DNA of 64,000 bases. Source: Competibacter sp963695105. GTDB taxonomy: Bacteria; Pseudomonadota; Gammaproteobacteria; Competibacterales; Competibacteraceae. Where the stretch lies: contig CAVOGC010000006.1 of NCBI GenBank assembly GCA_963695105.1, positions 28,103 to 92,102 of the forward strand, in the 5' to 3' direction. The translations under genes were made by a program, and so were the position numbers. Positions 38,769 to 47,766 of this stretch are shown one piece after another. How positions within the stretch are numbered: the stretch's first letter is position 1; each line of letters opens with the position of its first letter. The notes beneath the pieces are model-generated. The model ran no database searches. It saw only the letters and a list, made by a program, of their open reading frames with translations, and had not been told where the DNA came from.

Positions 38769-41084
38769 TCAGGGCGTGGTCCAGTAGCGGCGGTGGTCAC
38801 TCCGGTATCGCTCGGGCGTCAGCGGCCGGCCCGGCTCCAGCCGGAAGGTGAGCGCTCCCTCGTGGGAGACGTCGAGCAGCGTGGCGCCCGTCGCCTGATA
38901 GCGGGCCACGGTTTCCGGGCGGGGGTAGCCGAACCGGTTGCGGTAGCCGGTCGAGAACAGGATGTAACGCGGCTGCGTCGCGGCCAGAAACGCGGACATC
39001 GACGGATCGCGTCGGCCCTGATGCGGCGCAACCAACACCTCGGCGGCCAGTTCGGCGCCGTGGGTCGCGGCCAAGGCGGTTTCGGCGCGAGTTTCGATAT
39101 CTCCCGGCAATAACACGCGACCGGCCGATCCGATCACCTGGAGCACGCAGGAGCCCTCGTCGCCCCAAAACCCCGTTTCCGGTGGATGCAACAGCCGAAA
39201 CCGCACGCCATCCCATTCCCAGTTCTGACCCGCCCGACAGAGTTCGGCCCCATCGATCGGTGTCTGTTCCAGCGATGAGGTCAGAATCCGCCCGACCGGC
39301 ATCTGCTCTCGCAGCGAGCGCACGCCGCCGGTGTGCTGCTTGTCGGCGTGGCTGACGATCAGCATATCCAGCTTGACCACGCCTTGCTGGCGCAAAAAGG
39401 GCGCGACCACGGCCCGGCCGGCGTCCAGCGTCTCTCCCAATCGCGGCCCAGTATCGTAAACCAACACATGATTCCGGGTCCGCACCACCGCCGCCAGCCC
39501 CGGCCCTACATCCAACAGGGTGAACCAGACCCCACCCGATGGAGGAACGGCGGCAGGCGGCCATAGCAAGGGCAGACACAGCGGCAGGCCCAGCCAGCGA
39601 CCCGGCAGGCCGCGAGGCCCCAGCAGTAGCGCCACGCCCGGCAGGGCAAACGCCAGCGCCCACAGTGGTGGCTCCGGCCGGTACCACACCAGGCCCGGCC
39701 ACCGATCCAGCCAGAGCAAAATCCGCCAAAGCCCCTCCAGGGTCAGCGCCGCCCCCTCCAGCAACGGCAACTGCACGGCAGGACCGATCCAGCCCGCCAG
39801 CACCGCCAGCAAAGTCAACGGCAGCACCGTGCAACCCACCCAGGGAATGGCGATCAGGTTGGCCAACGGCGAAAGTAGCGGGAACTGCTGGAAAAACAGC
39901 AACAACAGCGGCAGCAACGCCAGGGTGATATCCAACTGTAAACCAACAGCCCGGCCGAGCGGGCGGCACTCGCGCCAGCGCCCACTGACGCTGTAGAGAA
40001 TCGCCGCCACCGCGCCGAACGACAGCCAGAACCCCACCAACAAGGGTGCTCCGGGATCGGTGACCAGCACCGCCAGCAGCGCCAGTGCCAGGATGCGGCT
40101 GGGCACGGCGGCCCGCAGGAAGATCAACGCGGCCATCGCCACCGCCAGCATGAGAAAAGAGCGTTGCGCCGGCACCGAAAGGCCAGACAACAGCACGTAG
40201 CCACCCGCTCCGACCAGGGCGGCCAGCGCGGCCGCCCGCGTGGCGGGCCAGCGCAGGGCCAACGCCGGAATCCGGCTCCAGAATCCCCAGGCCAGCGCGA
40301 ACATCATGCCGGCGATCAGGCCGATGTGCGAGCCGGAAATGGACATCAGGTGACCGACGCCGGCGCGGTTGAACACGTCCCATTGCCAGGGCGTGATACC
40401 GCTCTGCTCGCCCACCGCCAGCGCGGTCAATATTCCGGTTTGCGGGTTGCCGGGCAGCAGACTGTCGAAGGTTTCGGCCACTCGCTGGCGGTACCGATCC
40501 AACGGATAGCGTTCGGCCTCGGCCAACAAATGGGGAACCGGATGGGAACGGATGGCGCCAGTAGCGACGATGCCTCTGGCGTACAGCCAGCGTTCATAGT
40601 CGAAACCGCCAGGATTGAGCAGGCCATGCGGCCGTTTTAGCCGTACCGCGAAGCCCCAACGGTCGCCAACCCGCAAGGAGGGAACTGCTTTCGCCTCATT
40701 GTTGATGCCGGTGGAATCGTTCCACCACGACAGCCGCAACCGTTGCCCGATAAGGGCAGCGGGCTCCGCGCCTTGTGCAAACACTCGACCGACCAAGAAC
40801 TCAAAACGGGTGCTGCGTCCCCCACGGTCGGGGATCGCGGCGATCCAGCCCTCCACGCGCACATCGACGCCTTCCAACTCCGCCGGCAACAGGACGGGCG
40901 ACGGCGCCAGCCACAGCGCCCACAGGAACCCGGTCGCCACCCAGGTTGGTAATCGCCAGCGGCGGGCAAATGCCAGCGCCGCCAATACACCGGGTAATCC
41001 CAGGCTCCAGGCGCGGGCCGGCAGTTCCGGCAGCGCCTGCAAGATCAGAATCCCCAGCAAAAAGGCGACGGCTCCCAGGCGCAT
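38769..41084 (-). CDS. DNA internalisation competence protein ComEC/Rec2
   Basis: 771 aa. N-terminal soluble OB-like part, a middle block of about ten membrane segments with the Competence domain (NRAGVGHLMSISGSHIGL), and a C-terminal metallo-beta-lactamase-like domain (MLIVSHADKQHTGGVRSL). Forms the inner-membrane channel for single-stranded DNA in transformation. ComEA, the DNA receptor, is encoded 2 kb upstream on the same strand. Confidence 0.93.
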   Translation of the reverse strand: MRLGAVAFLLGILILQALPELPARAWSLGLPGVLAALAFARRWRLPTWVATGFLWALWLAPSPVLLPAELEGVDVRVEGWIAAIPDRGGRSTRFEFLVGRVFAQGAEPAALIGQRLRLSWWNDSTGINNEAKAVPSLRVGDRWGFAVRLKRPHGLLNPGGFDYERWLYARGIVATGAIRSHPVPHLLAEAERYPLDRYRQRVAETFDSLLPGNPQTGILTALAVGEQSGITPWQWDVFNRAGVGHLMSISGSHIGLIAGMMFALAWGFWSRIPALALRWPATRAAALAALVGAGGYVLLSGLSVPAQRSFLMLAVAMAALIFLRAAVPSRILALALLAVLVTDPGAPLLVGFWLSFGAVAAILYSVSGRWRECRPLGRAVGLQLDITLALLPLLLLFFQQFPLLSPLANLIAIPWVGCTVLPLTLLAVLAGWIGPAVQLPLLEGAALTLEGLWRILLWLDRWPGLVWYRPEPPLWALAFALPGVALLLGPRGLPGRWLGLPLCLPLLWPPAAVPPSGGVWFTLLDVGPGLAAVVRTRNHVLVYDTGPRLGETLDAGRAVVAPFLRQQGVVKLDMLIVSHADKQHTGGVRSLREQMPVGRILTSSLEQTPIDGAELCRAGQNWEWDGVRFRLLHPPETGFWGDEGSCVLQVIGSAGRVLLPGDIETRAETALAATHGAELAAEVLVAPHQGRRDPSMSAFLAATQPRYILFSTGYRNRFGYPRPETVARYQATGATLLDVSHEGALTFRLEPGRPLTPERYRSDHRRYWTTP

Positions 41085-41101
41085 GAGCGGTCACCGGCGC
41101 C

Positions 41102-41818
41102 TTAGCACTCTCGCGCCAACACCCCATCCGTCAGCCGCCACACCGCATCCATCCGCGCCGCCAAACCCGGATCGTGGGTGACCACCACGAAGCTGGTACC
41201 GAGATCGCGATTGAGTTCCAGCATCAAATCAAACACCTGTTCGGCGCTGTACCGGTCCAGATTGCCGGTCGGTTCGTCGGCCAGCACACAGGCCGGTTCG
41301 GTGATCAAGGCTCGCGCCACCGCCGCCCGCTGGCGCTCGCCGCCGGACAGCTCGCCCGGCTTGTGCTTCAACCGCTGACCCAGTCCGACCCGTTCCAGCA
41401 GTCCCGCCGCCCGACCGGCCGCCTCGGTTGGTGTCTCGCCACGGATCAGCAACGGCATCGCCACATTCTCCAGGGCCGTGAATTCCGACAGCAGGTGGTG
41501 AAATTGATAAACGAACCCTAGCCAGCGATTGCGCAACCGTCCCCGACCGGCATCGCCCATCCGGCTTAATTCCCGCCCCGCCACCCACACCGAACCCGCG
41601 GTCGGCGTATCCAGACCGCCCAGCAGGTGCAGCAAGGTGCTCTTACCCGATCCGGAACTGCCGACAATGGCCAACCGTTCGCCGCGCCGAATCTGAAAAT
41701 CGACCTCCCGCAGCACCTCCAGCCGCTCGCTGCCCTGCCGGAACGCCTTGGCCAACTGGCGGCATTCCAACACCATCGTTCCATCGTCCGCCGCGCCCAT
41801 CGCCTCGGCCTTATTCAT
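41102..41818 (-). CDS. lolD: Lipoprotein-releasing ABC transporter ATPase
   Basis: 238 aa. Walker A GSSGSGKST, the LolD-typical QFHHLLSEFTALENVAMP, signature LSGGERQR, Walker B CVLADEPTGNLD and H-loop VVTHD. Drives extraction of outer-membrane lipoproteins from the inner membrane with LolC/E. The ATG at 41818 overlaps the lolC stop. Confidence 0.94.
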   Translation of the reverse strand: MNKAEAMGAADDGTMVLECRQLAKAFRQGSERLEVLREVDFQIRRGERLAIVGSSGSGKSTLLHLLGGLDTPTAGSVWVAGRELSRMGDAGRGRLRNRWLGFVYQFHHLLSEFTALENVAMPLLIRGETPTEAAGRAAGLLERVGLGQRLKHKPGELSGGERQRAAVARALITEPACVLADEPTGNLDRYSAEQVFDLMLELNRDLGTSFVVVTHDPGLAARMDAVWRLTDGVLAREC

Positions 41819-43061
41819 AACGCAGGGCCTCCGCCGGCTGGGTCCGCGCCGCGCGCCAGGCCGGATACAGCGTGGCCAGCGTGGCCAGTCCGAAGGCCAC
41901 CAGACCGATGGTCGTGACATCGCCCCACTGGACCTGCGAAGGTAAGTCGCTGATCAGATATACATCCGGAGCCAGGAATTTCATGCCGAACAGCCGCTCG
42001 ATGAACGGCACGGCCACATCGACATGGGTCGCCAGCGCCACCCCACCGGCCAAACCCAGCAGGGTGCCGACCAGACCGATGGTAATACCCTGCACGATGA
42101 AGATGCCCATGATGCTGAGCGGCGTCGCCCCCAGCGTGCGCAAGATGGCGATATCCGCCTGTTTGTCGGTCACCACCATCACCAGGGCGGACACGATATT
42201 GAAAGCCGCCACCGCCACGATCAGGGTCAGGATCACGAACATCGCGGTTTTTTCGATCTGCACTGCCCGGAAAAAACTGGCGTGATCCTGGGTCCAGTCG
42301 CGGGCCAGATAACCGTCTGGCAAGCGATCGGCGATCTGGCGGGCCAAGCGCGGCGCCTGGAACAGATCGCGCAGCTTCAGCCGCACGCCGTTGACCGCTC
42401 CATCCGGATACTGGAATAGCTTGCCGGCATCCGCGACATGCACCAACGCCAACCCACGGTCATACTCGTACATACCGGCCTTGAAGATTCCAACCACATC
42501 GAAACGCTTGAGCCGGGGCAACACTCCGGCCGGGGTCACGTTGGCCTGCGGGGTAATGACTGTCACCTTGTCGCCCAGCATCAGTCCCAGGGCATTGGCC
42601 AGTTCCTTACCGAGGATAATGCCGAAACCGCCGGGGCGTAGATCGTCCAGCGAGCCTTGCACCATCTTGCCGCCGATATCGGAAACCTGCTGCTCCTCGT
42701 CGGGCAGAATCCCCTGGATCAGCGCGCCGCTGACCAGCGAAGCGTTATTCAGCATCGCCTCGCCGCGGATAAATGGAGCTCCGCCCTGGACTTCGGGATT
42801 TTGCAGCACCTGCTCCCGCACTGCCCGCCAATCCTCCAGCGGCCCGCTCCAGCGGCTGATCGTGGCATGGGCGGTCATGGCCAGGATGCGTCCGCGCAAT
42901 TCCTGCTGGAACCCGTTCATCACCGACAACACGGTGATCAACGCGGTAATCCCCAAGGCAATGCCCAGCATCGAAGTCAGGGAAATGAAGGAAATAAAGT
43001 GATTGCGACGCTTGGCGCGGGTATAGCGCAAGCCGATGAACAATTCCAGAGGACGAAACAT
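41811..43061 (-). CDS. lolC: Lipoprotein-releasing system permease LolC/LolE
   Basis: 416 aa with one N-terminal and three C-terminal membrane segments around a periplasmic MacB-like domain. Begins MFRPLELFIGLRYTRAKRRN, typical of LolC/E; an ATG six codons earlier (43079) is also possible. A single permease gene here suggests a LolF-type homodimer. Confidence 0.93.
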   Translation of the reverse strand: MFRPLELFIGLRYTRAKRRNHFISFISLTSMLGIALGITALITVLSVMNGFQQELRGRILAMTAHATISRWSGPLEDWRAVREQVLQNPEVQGGAPFIRGEAMLNNASLVSGALIQGILPDEEQQVSDIGGKMVQGSLDDLRPGGFGIILGKELANALGLMLGDKVTVITPQANVTPAGVLPRLKRFDVVGIFKAGMYEYDRGLALVHVADAGKLFQYPDGAVNGVRLKLRDLFQAPRLARQIADRLPDGYLARDWTQDHASFFRAVQIEKTAMFVILTLIVAVAAFNIVSALVMVVTDKQADIAILRTLGATPLSIMGIFIVQGITIGLVGTLLGLAGGVALATHVDVAVPFIERLFGMKFLAPDVYLISDLPSQVQWGDVTTIGLVAFGLATLATLYPAWRAARTQPAEALRYE

Positions 43062-43178
43062 GAATACGATCCCGATCATGAGTTGCGGCGGCTGCCGGGA
43101 AACGCATCATTATAGGATGTTGGCCGCCCAAGGGGCGGCCAAAACGACTACTCGCAAAATTTAGAGATCGCGCGATGG

Positions 43179-43610
43179 CTACTGCTTGGCTGGTTCAACC
43201 GGCGCCGCCGGCATCGTGGAAGCTTTCGGCATTTCGGGCGCCTTCGGCGTCGCCGGCATCTCGGGCGCCTTCGGCGCGGCTGGCATGGAAGCCTTCGGCA
43301 TCTCGGGCGCCTTCGGCGTCGCCGGCATCTCGGGCGCCTTCGGCGCGGCAGCTCCGCCGACCATCAACATATCCTTGTTAGTGGTCAGTGTCTTTTCACC
43401 AATACCGGAAACCTTGCCCAAATCCTCCACGGACTTGAAAGGGCCGTTGGCCTCCCGGTATTTCACAATTTCAGCCGCTTTCTTCGGACCGATCCCCTTC
43501 AACCCCTCCAACTGCCCGACGGTCGCCGTATTGATATCGATCGCTTGCGCGAACACCACGGCGGAACAGAAAGCCAGCAACAGGCCAAAAATCACATTTA
43601 TCAACTTCAT
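43179..43610 (-). CDS. ComEA-like helix-hairpin-helix DNA-binding protein
   Basis: 143 aa. Signal peptide to about residue 22 (MKLINVIFGLLLAFCSAVVF), then the ComEA helix-hairpin-helix (QAIDINTATVGQLEGLKGIG ... GPKKAAEIVKYREANGPF). Binds incoming DNA in the periplasm. The C-terminal third repeats KAPEMPATPKAPEMPKAS, encoded by long direct repeats at about 43215-43350. AGGAGG sits six bases from the chosen ATG at 43610. Confidence 0.85.
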   Translation of the reverse strand: MKLINVIFGLLLAFCSAVVFAQAIDINTATVGQLEGLKGIGPKKAAEIVKYREANGPFKSVEDLGKVSGIGEKTLTTNKDMLMVGGAAAPKAPEMPATPKAPEMPKASMPAAPKAPEMPATPKAPEMPKASTMPAAPVEPAKQ

Positions 43611-43675
43611 GAGCATCCTCCTAAGAATATGAAATTGGAGCAGTGCCTTGCCAGCGAACCGGCGCCAGCACTCAT

Positions 43676-43703
43676 AAAATAGACAATTAAAATACGAATG
43701 CAA
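43676..43703 (-). promoter_or_regulatory. Putative sigma-70 promoter of comEA
   Basis: On the minus strand TTGCAT, 16 bases, then TATTTT, in an AT-rich gap. It would start transcription about 60 bases before the comEA ATG. Confidence 0.4.
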
Positions 43704-43804
43704 CCTAGATGAAGCTTAATGCGACAAAAAGTCCTAGAGATGATTCAAAAGCGTGTTTTCAATCCGCAAAGACTCAAAAACTTGTACCTTGACGAGAAGA
43801 TCCG

Positions 43805-44974
43805 CTAAGCGCCGGTTTTCATCACCAGGTCAGGTATCGGCTTGATCGTGCTCCACTGCAAGCAACTGGGGCAACACCAGTGCAGGGATTTGACGACAAA
43901 ACCGCAGTTACCGCAGCGGTAGCGGGCAGCATTGTTGAGCATCTGGGTACTGATACAGTGCAGAGCTTTCAGGTCGGTGTATTCGGCGCCCTCGCCCCGC
44001 CCCAGTTTGATCTCGACCAGCCGGCGCAGTCCGAGCAGGGTCGGATACTCCCGTAGTTCGCGTTCGAGAAATCGCAACGCCGCCGCCTCGCCTTCCTGTC
44101 GCAGCAACCACTCGGCCAGCGCATCCGTAATCCGCCCGCCATGGTCTCGTTGCTGGACATCGCGCAGGTAAGCTACCCATCGATCAAGATGCCCCAACGC
44201 ACCGTAACACTGACCAAGTGGCGCAATCACTTCCGGAAAATAGCCGCGATCCTGCCGTTCGACCGCCTGAAAAGCCAGGATCGCCGCCTGATGGTCGCCC
44301 ATGCACATCGCCAGATTGCCCAGAAGCAGGTTAGCCCGAGTGCAATCCGGATCGCGCGCCAGCGCGTCGAGCAGCCACTCTTTTACTTCGGTAAGTTCGT
44401 TGCGCGAGTTCGCTTCCTCGGCCAGCTCGCAGCAGAAATGCGCGGTCTGCCGCCGCTTGGACTCACCGCCGATCCGCTCCAGCCGGTCGCAATAGATAAT
44501 CGCCTGGCGCCAGTCTTTTTCCTGCTGCAAGATGTGGATCAGGCGGGACAGCGCCACTTCCATGTGATCGGGCTGGTCAACCAGCTTCTGAAACAATGCC
44601 TCGGCCCGGTCGAACAAACCGGCGCGCAAATAATCTTCGCCCAGTTCCAACATGGCCCGGCGGCGCTGATCGTCGGTCAGGTTGGTTCGCGCGATCAGGC
44701 TGCCGTGGATATGGATCGCCCGGTCCACTTCACCGCGACGCCGGAACAGGTTCCCCAGAGCCAGATGCGTTTCGGCGGTATCCTGATCCACATCGGCCAT
44801 GCGGGTAAAAACCTCGATGGCCTGATCCGGTTTGTCGTCGATCAGATAATTCAAACCCTTGAAATATTCGACGCTGCGCGCGGTTGCATCGTTCCGCTGC
44901 GCATGGTCGCGCCGGGCCGCCCACCAACCGGAGGCGGCGGCAACCGGCAATAGCAGCCACAGTAGTTCCATCAT
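43805..44974 (-). CDS. lapB: LapB (YciM), regulator of LPS synthesis
   Basis: 389 aa. N-terminal membrane anchor (WLLLPVAAASGWWAARR), nine or so TPR repeats with the ALGNLFRRRGEVDRAI pattern, and a C-terminal rubredoxin-like domain (YRCGNCGF ... WCCPSCLQW). It couples LpxC degradation by FtsH to LPS transport. The ATG at 44974 is chosen; another ATG follows directly. Confidence 0.92.
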   Translation of the reverse strand: MMELLWLLLPVAAASGWWAARRDHAQRNDATARSVEYFKGLNYLIDDKPDQAIEVFTRMADVDQDTAETHLALGNLFRRRGEVDRAIHIHGSLIARTNLTDDQRRRAMLELGEDYLRAGLFDRAEALFQKLVDQPDHMEVALSRLIHILQQEKDWRQAIIYCDRLERIGGESKRRQTAHFCCELAEEANSRNELTEVKEWLLDALARDPDCTRANLLLGNLAMCMGDHQAAILAFQAVERQDRGYFPEVIAPLGQCYGALGHLDRWVAYLRDVQQRDHGGRITDALAEWLLRQEGEAAALRFLERELREYPTLLGLRRLVEIKLGRGEGAEYTDLKALHCISTQMLNNAARYRCGNCGFVVKSLHWCCPSCLQWSTIKPIPDLVMKTGA

Positions 44975-44999
44975 GGCCCAGCGCAGCAACGCCGGTTGA

Positions 45000-45302
45000 T
45001 CAACGCATTTCCCGGCCTGCTTTCCTGGCCAACAAGCTGATTTCCTGTTCCTTGCCGGATACGGCCTGACGCAACCGAGCCACCTGCCAGCGCAATGGCA
45101 ATACGACGAAAGCCCCGATCAGCGCGGTCACCAATACGCCAACGGCGAAAGCGCACACCACCACCAGCGACAACGGCAGCACGGTCGTGCCCAACAGATA
45201 GTTGACGGTCACCGGATCGGAATGCAGGGTGGAAAATTCCACTCCCAGCAACAATACCACCAGCAAGATCGCGGCGATCAGAATAAATTTAATCCAGAAC
45301 AT
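45000..45302 (-). CDS. lapA: LapA (YciS), DUF1049 membrane protein
   Basis: 100 aa with two hydrophobic segments (ILIAAILLVVLLLGVEF, LSLVVVCAFAVGVLVTALIG) and a C-terminal coiled region (WQVARLRQAVSGKEQEISLL). Partner of LapB. Separated from ihfB by a terminator-like hairpin. Confidence 0.88.
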   Translation of the reverse strand: MFWIKFILIAAILLVVLLLGVEFSTLHSDPVTVNYLLGTTVLPLSLVVVCAFAVGVLVTALIGAFVVLPLRWQVARLRQAVSGKEQEISLLARKAGREMR

Positions 45303-45396
45303 CAGCTTCTCCCGCCGAAATGGCTTGAAATCGATGAGGCCGGGCAGTTAACCGGACAAGCATGTTGATTTTGGCCCATTTTTCCAGCCTCTCAAC

Positions 45397-45426
45397 AAAA
45401 AACCCACTCTGTAGCGTGGGTTTTTG
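45397..45426. terminator. Bidirectional terminator between ihfB and lapA
   Basis: AAAAACCCAC and GTGGGTTTTT flank a short loop. T-tracts occur on both strands, so it can end the ihfB message. The lapAB genes would then need their own promoter. Confidence 0.8.
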
Positions 45427-45469
45427 AACGGCTAATGATAGCCGGCCACCTGCCGAGTTAATGTGGATA

Positions 45470-45784
45470 TTACAAAAACCCATCGCCACCGTCATGGTAA
45501 ACATGGTAGCCGTTAACTCGTTCGCGCAGTTCCTTGCCCGGTTTGAAGTGCGGCACATATTTGCCGACCAGCGTCACGGCATCGCCAGTTTTAGGGTTGC
45601 GGCCGATCCGCGGGGGACGAAAATGCAGCGAAAAACTGCCAAAACCACGAATTTCTATCCGCTCGCCACCAGCCAGCGATTCGCTCATCTGCTCCAACAT
45701 GGTCTTGACTGCCTGTTCCACATCCTTATAGGGAACATCGCTGCGTTTGCGCGCGAGGATCTCGATCAATTCCGATTTCGTCAT
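45470..45784 (-). CDS. ihfB: Integration host factor beta subunit
   Basis: 104 aa. MTKSELIEILARKRSDVPYK, the central GGERIEIRGFGSFSLHFR and the arm RPPRIGRNPKTGDAV are the IHF/HU pattern. Bends DNA at specific sites with IhfA. The ATG at 45784 is the family start after GGGGGA. Between rpsA and lapAB as usual. Confidence 0.95.
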   Translation of the reverse strand: MTKSELIEILARKRSDVPYKDVEQAVKTMLEQMSESLAGGERIEIRGFGSFSLHFRPPRIGRNPKTGDAVTLVGKYVPHFKPGKELRERVNGYHVYHDGGDGFL

Positions 45785-45812
45785 GAAGTCCCCCCATTGA
45801 AAAACACCCAGC

Positions 45813-45838
45813 CCATCTCTCCGCTGCGGGAGAGATGG
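45813..45838. repeat. Palindromic element between rpsA and ihfB
   Basis: CCATCTCTCC, a six-base loop, GGAGAGATGG. On the minus strand it is followed by GGCTGGGTGTTTTTC. It could be a terminator or attenuator after rpsA, and it resembles the palindromes at 8301-8321 and 12631-12672. Confidence 0.6.
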
Positions 45839-45853
45839 ATTTCGCCTCATATT

Positions 45854-47527
45854 CTATTCGTCTTGCGCGCCCATCTGTTCCTTGAAGATGTCTCCCAAAG
45901 TCGCGCCGGTGCTTGACCTGCGACTGTAGTCCTGCAGAACTTCCGCCTCCTCGGCCATATCCTTGGCCTTGATCGACAAGGTAATGGTACGATTCTTGCG
46001 GTCGACACCGATGAATTTCGCTTCGATTTCCTCACCTTCCTTCAACAGCGAGCGGGCATCGTCAACCCGCTCGCGCGACAGTTCGGAAGCGCGCAGCGTC
46101 CCCTCGACACCTTGGCCCAGATCGACCATGGCCCCCTTGGAATCCACCGAGACAATGCGACCCAGGATTACGCTGCCCTTGGGATGATCGGCGACAAAAT
46201 TGGAGAAAGGATCCTTGTCGAGTTGCTTGATACCCAGTGAGATGCGCTCGCGCTCGGGATCGACCGCCAGCACCACCGCCTCGACTTCCTGGCTCTTTTT
46301 GTACTGGCGCACCGCTTCCTCACCGGGCATATTCCAGGAAATGTCGGACAGATGAACCAAACCGTCGATGCCGCCGTCCAGACCGATAAAGATACCGAAA
46401 TCGGTAATCGACTTGATCTTGCCGGAGACGCGGTCGCCTTTGGCGTGGCCCTGGTCGAACTCTTCCCAGGGGTTCTGCTGGCACTGCTTCATGCCCAGCG
46501 AGATGCGGCGGCGGTCTTCGTCGATATCGAGCACCATGACCTCGACTTCATCGCCCAGGGCCACCACCTTGTTCGGGTTCACGTTCTTGTTGGTCCAGTC
46601 CATCTCGGAAACGTGGACCAGGCCTTCGACCCCTTCCTCGATCTCCACGAAGCAGCCGTAGTCGGCGATGTTGGTCACCTTGCCGAACACCCGCGTCCCG
46701 ACCGGATAGCGACGGGCCAGCGCGATCCAGGGATCGTCGCCCAGTTGCTTGAGGCCCAGCGAGACGCGGTTGCGGTCGCGGTCGAACTTCAGCACCTTGA
46801 CCTGAATGTGGTCGCCGACGGCGACTACTTCGGAAGGATGCTTGACCCGTCGCCAGGCCATGTCGGTGATGTGCAACAGGCCGTCAATACCGCCGAGGTC
46901 GAGGAAGGCGCCATAGTCGGTGAGGTTCTTGACCACACCTTCGACGATCTGACCTTCCTGCAAATTTTGCAGCAGCGCCTCGCGTTCGGCGCTGTATTCC
47001 TGCTCCACCACCGCCCGGCGGGAAACCACGACGTTATTGCGACGGCGGTCCAGCTTGATGACTTTGAACTCCTGTTCCTTACCCTCCAGATAGGCGGCGT
47101 CCCGCACCGGCCGCACATCCACCAGCGAACCGGGCAAAAAGGCGCGGATCTCACCGATATCCACGGTGAAGCCACCCTTGACCTTGCCACTGATCAGGCC
47201 CTTGATGATTTCCTCGCCTTCGAATGCTTTCTCCAGGGCGCTCCAGACACGGGCGCGCTTAGCCTTTTCGCGGGAGAGCCTGGTTTCTCCGAAGCCGTCC
47301 TCAAGCGCATCCAGGGCAACCTCGACCTCGTCTCCGACCTTGACTTCGAGCACGCCCTCCTCGTTATAAAACTGTTCGAGCGGAATCAGTCCTTCCGATT
47401 TCAGGCCGGCGTTAACCACCACGGCGTCCGCCCGGATTTCCACCACCAATCCCTGGACAATGGCGCCGGGCTGCATCTGCTTATCCACCAGGCTCTGTTC
47501 AAACAGTTCGGCAAAACTTTCGGTCAT
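45854..47527 (-). CDS. rpsA: 30S ribosomal protein S1
   Basis: 557 aa with six S1 repeats (for example GQIVEGVVKNLTDYGAFLDL, GTRVFGKVTNIADYGCFVEI, GDRVSGKIKSITDFGIFIGL). Length matches the E. coli protein. Binds mRNA on the ribosome. The C-terminus ends QMGAQDE. Confidence 0.97.
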   Translation of the reverse strand: MTESFAELFEQSLVDKQMQPGAIVQGLVVEIRADAVVVNAGLKSEGLIPLEQFYNEEGVLEVKVGDEVEVALDALEDGFGETRLSREKAKRARVWSALEKAFEGEEIIKGLISGKVKGGFTVDIGEIRAFLPGSLVDVRPVRDAAYLEGKEQEFKVIKLDRRRNNVVVSRRAVVEQEYSAEREALLQNLQEGQIVEGVVKNLTDYGAFLDLGGIDGLLHITDMAWRRVKHPSEVVAVGDHIQVKVLKFDRDRNRVSLGLKQLGDDPWIALARRYPVGTRVFGKVTNIADYGCFVEIEEGVEGLVHVSEMDWTNKNVNPNKVVALGDEVEVMVLDIDEDRRRISLGMKQCQQNPWEEFDQGHAKGDRVSGKIKSITDFGIFIGLDGGIDGLVHLSDISWNMPGEEAVRQYKKSQEVEAVVLAVDPERERISLGIKQLDKDPFSNFVADHPKGSVILGRIVSVDSKGAMVDLGQGVEGTLRASELSRERVDDARSLLKEGEEIEAKFIGVDRKNRTITLSIKAKDMAEEAEVLQDYSRRSSTGATLGDIFKEQMGAQDE

Positions 47528-47537
47528 GGGTTATAGC

Positions 47538-47714
47538 TCAAAAATCGGCGGCACGAGCCACCACGGGTTGGTTTACAGGAGGTTCGGCAACGACGGGGCG
47601 TCCGAACCGGCTTCGAGTGACTGTGCTTCCACCGACCGCGGCGGAAACCTTCAGGGCTTGCGCCCAGAGCACCCAGTCGCGGCGCTCGGCCAATTTGGTA
47701 ACGTCAAAGCGTAG
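47538..47714 (-). other. Orphan open frame without ATG, beside tandem repeat
   Basis: The 239-base gap between cmk and rpsA holds a minus frame of 58 codons between stops (LRFDVTKLAERRDWVLWAQA, then LKVSAAVGGSTVTRSRFGR and a Val/Pro tail). It reads like protein, but no ATG is present. It begins within a 20-base tandem repeat. It may be a dispersed element rather than a gene. Confidence 0.35.
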
Positions 47715-47734
47715 TTAGTAACGTCAAAGCGTAG
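47695..47734. repeat. 20-bp tandem repeat, two copies
   Basis: TTGGTAACGTCAAAGCGTAG is followed directly by the same word with one change (TTAG for TTGG at the start). It lies between rpsA and cmk. Confidence 0.85.
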
Positions 47735-47766
47735 CCAAGGGCGCCGCCGACGTAAAGGCCGAAACT

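Noticed and set aside
43215..43350. Regular direct repeats that might be taken for a CRISPR array
   Set aside because: The repeats are in frame inside comEA and encode a Pro/Met-rich tail; there are no variable spacers and no cas genes.
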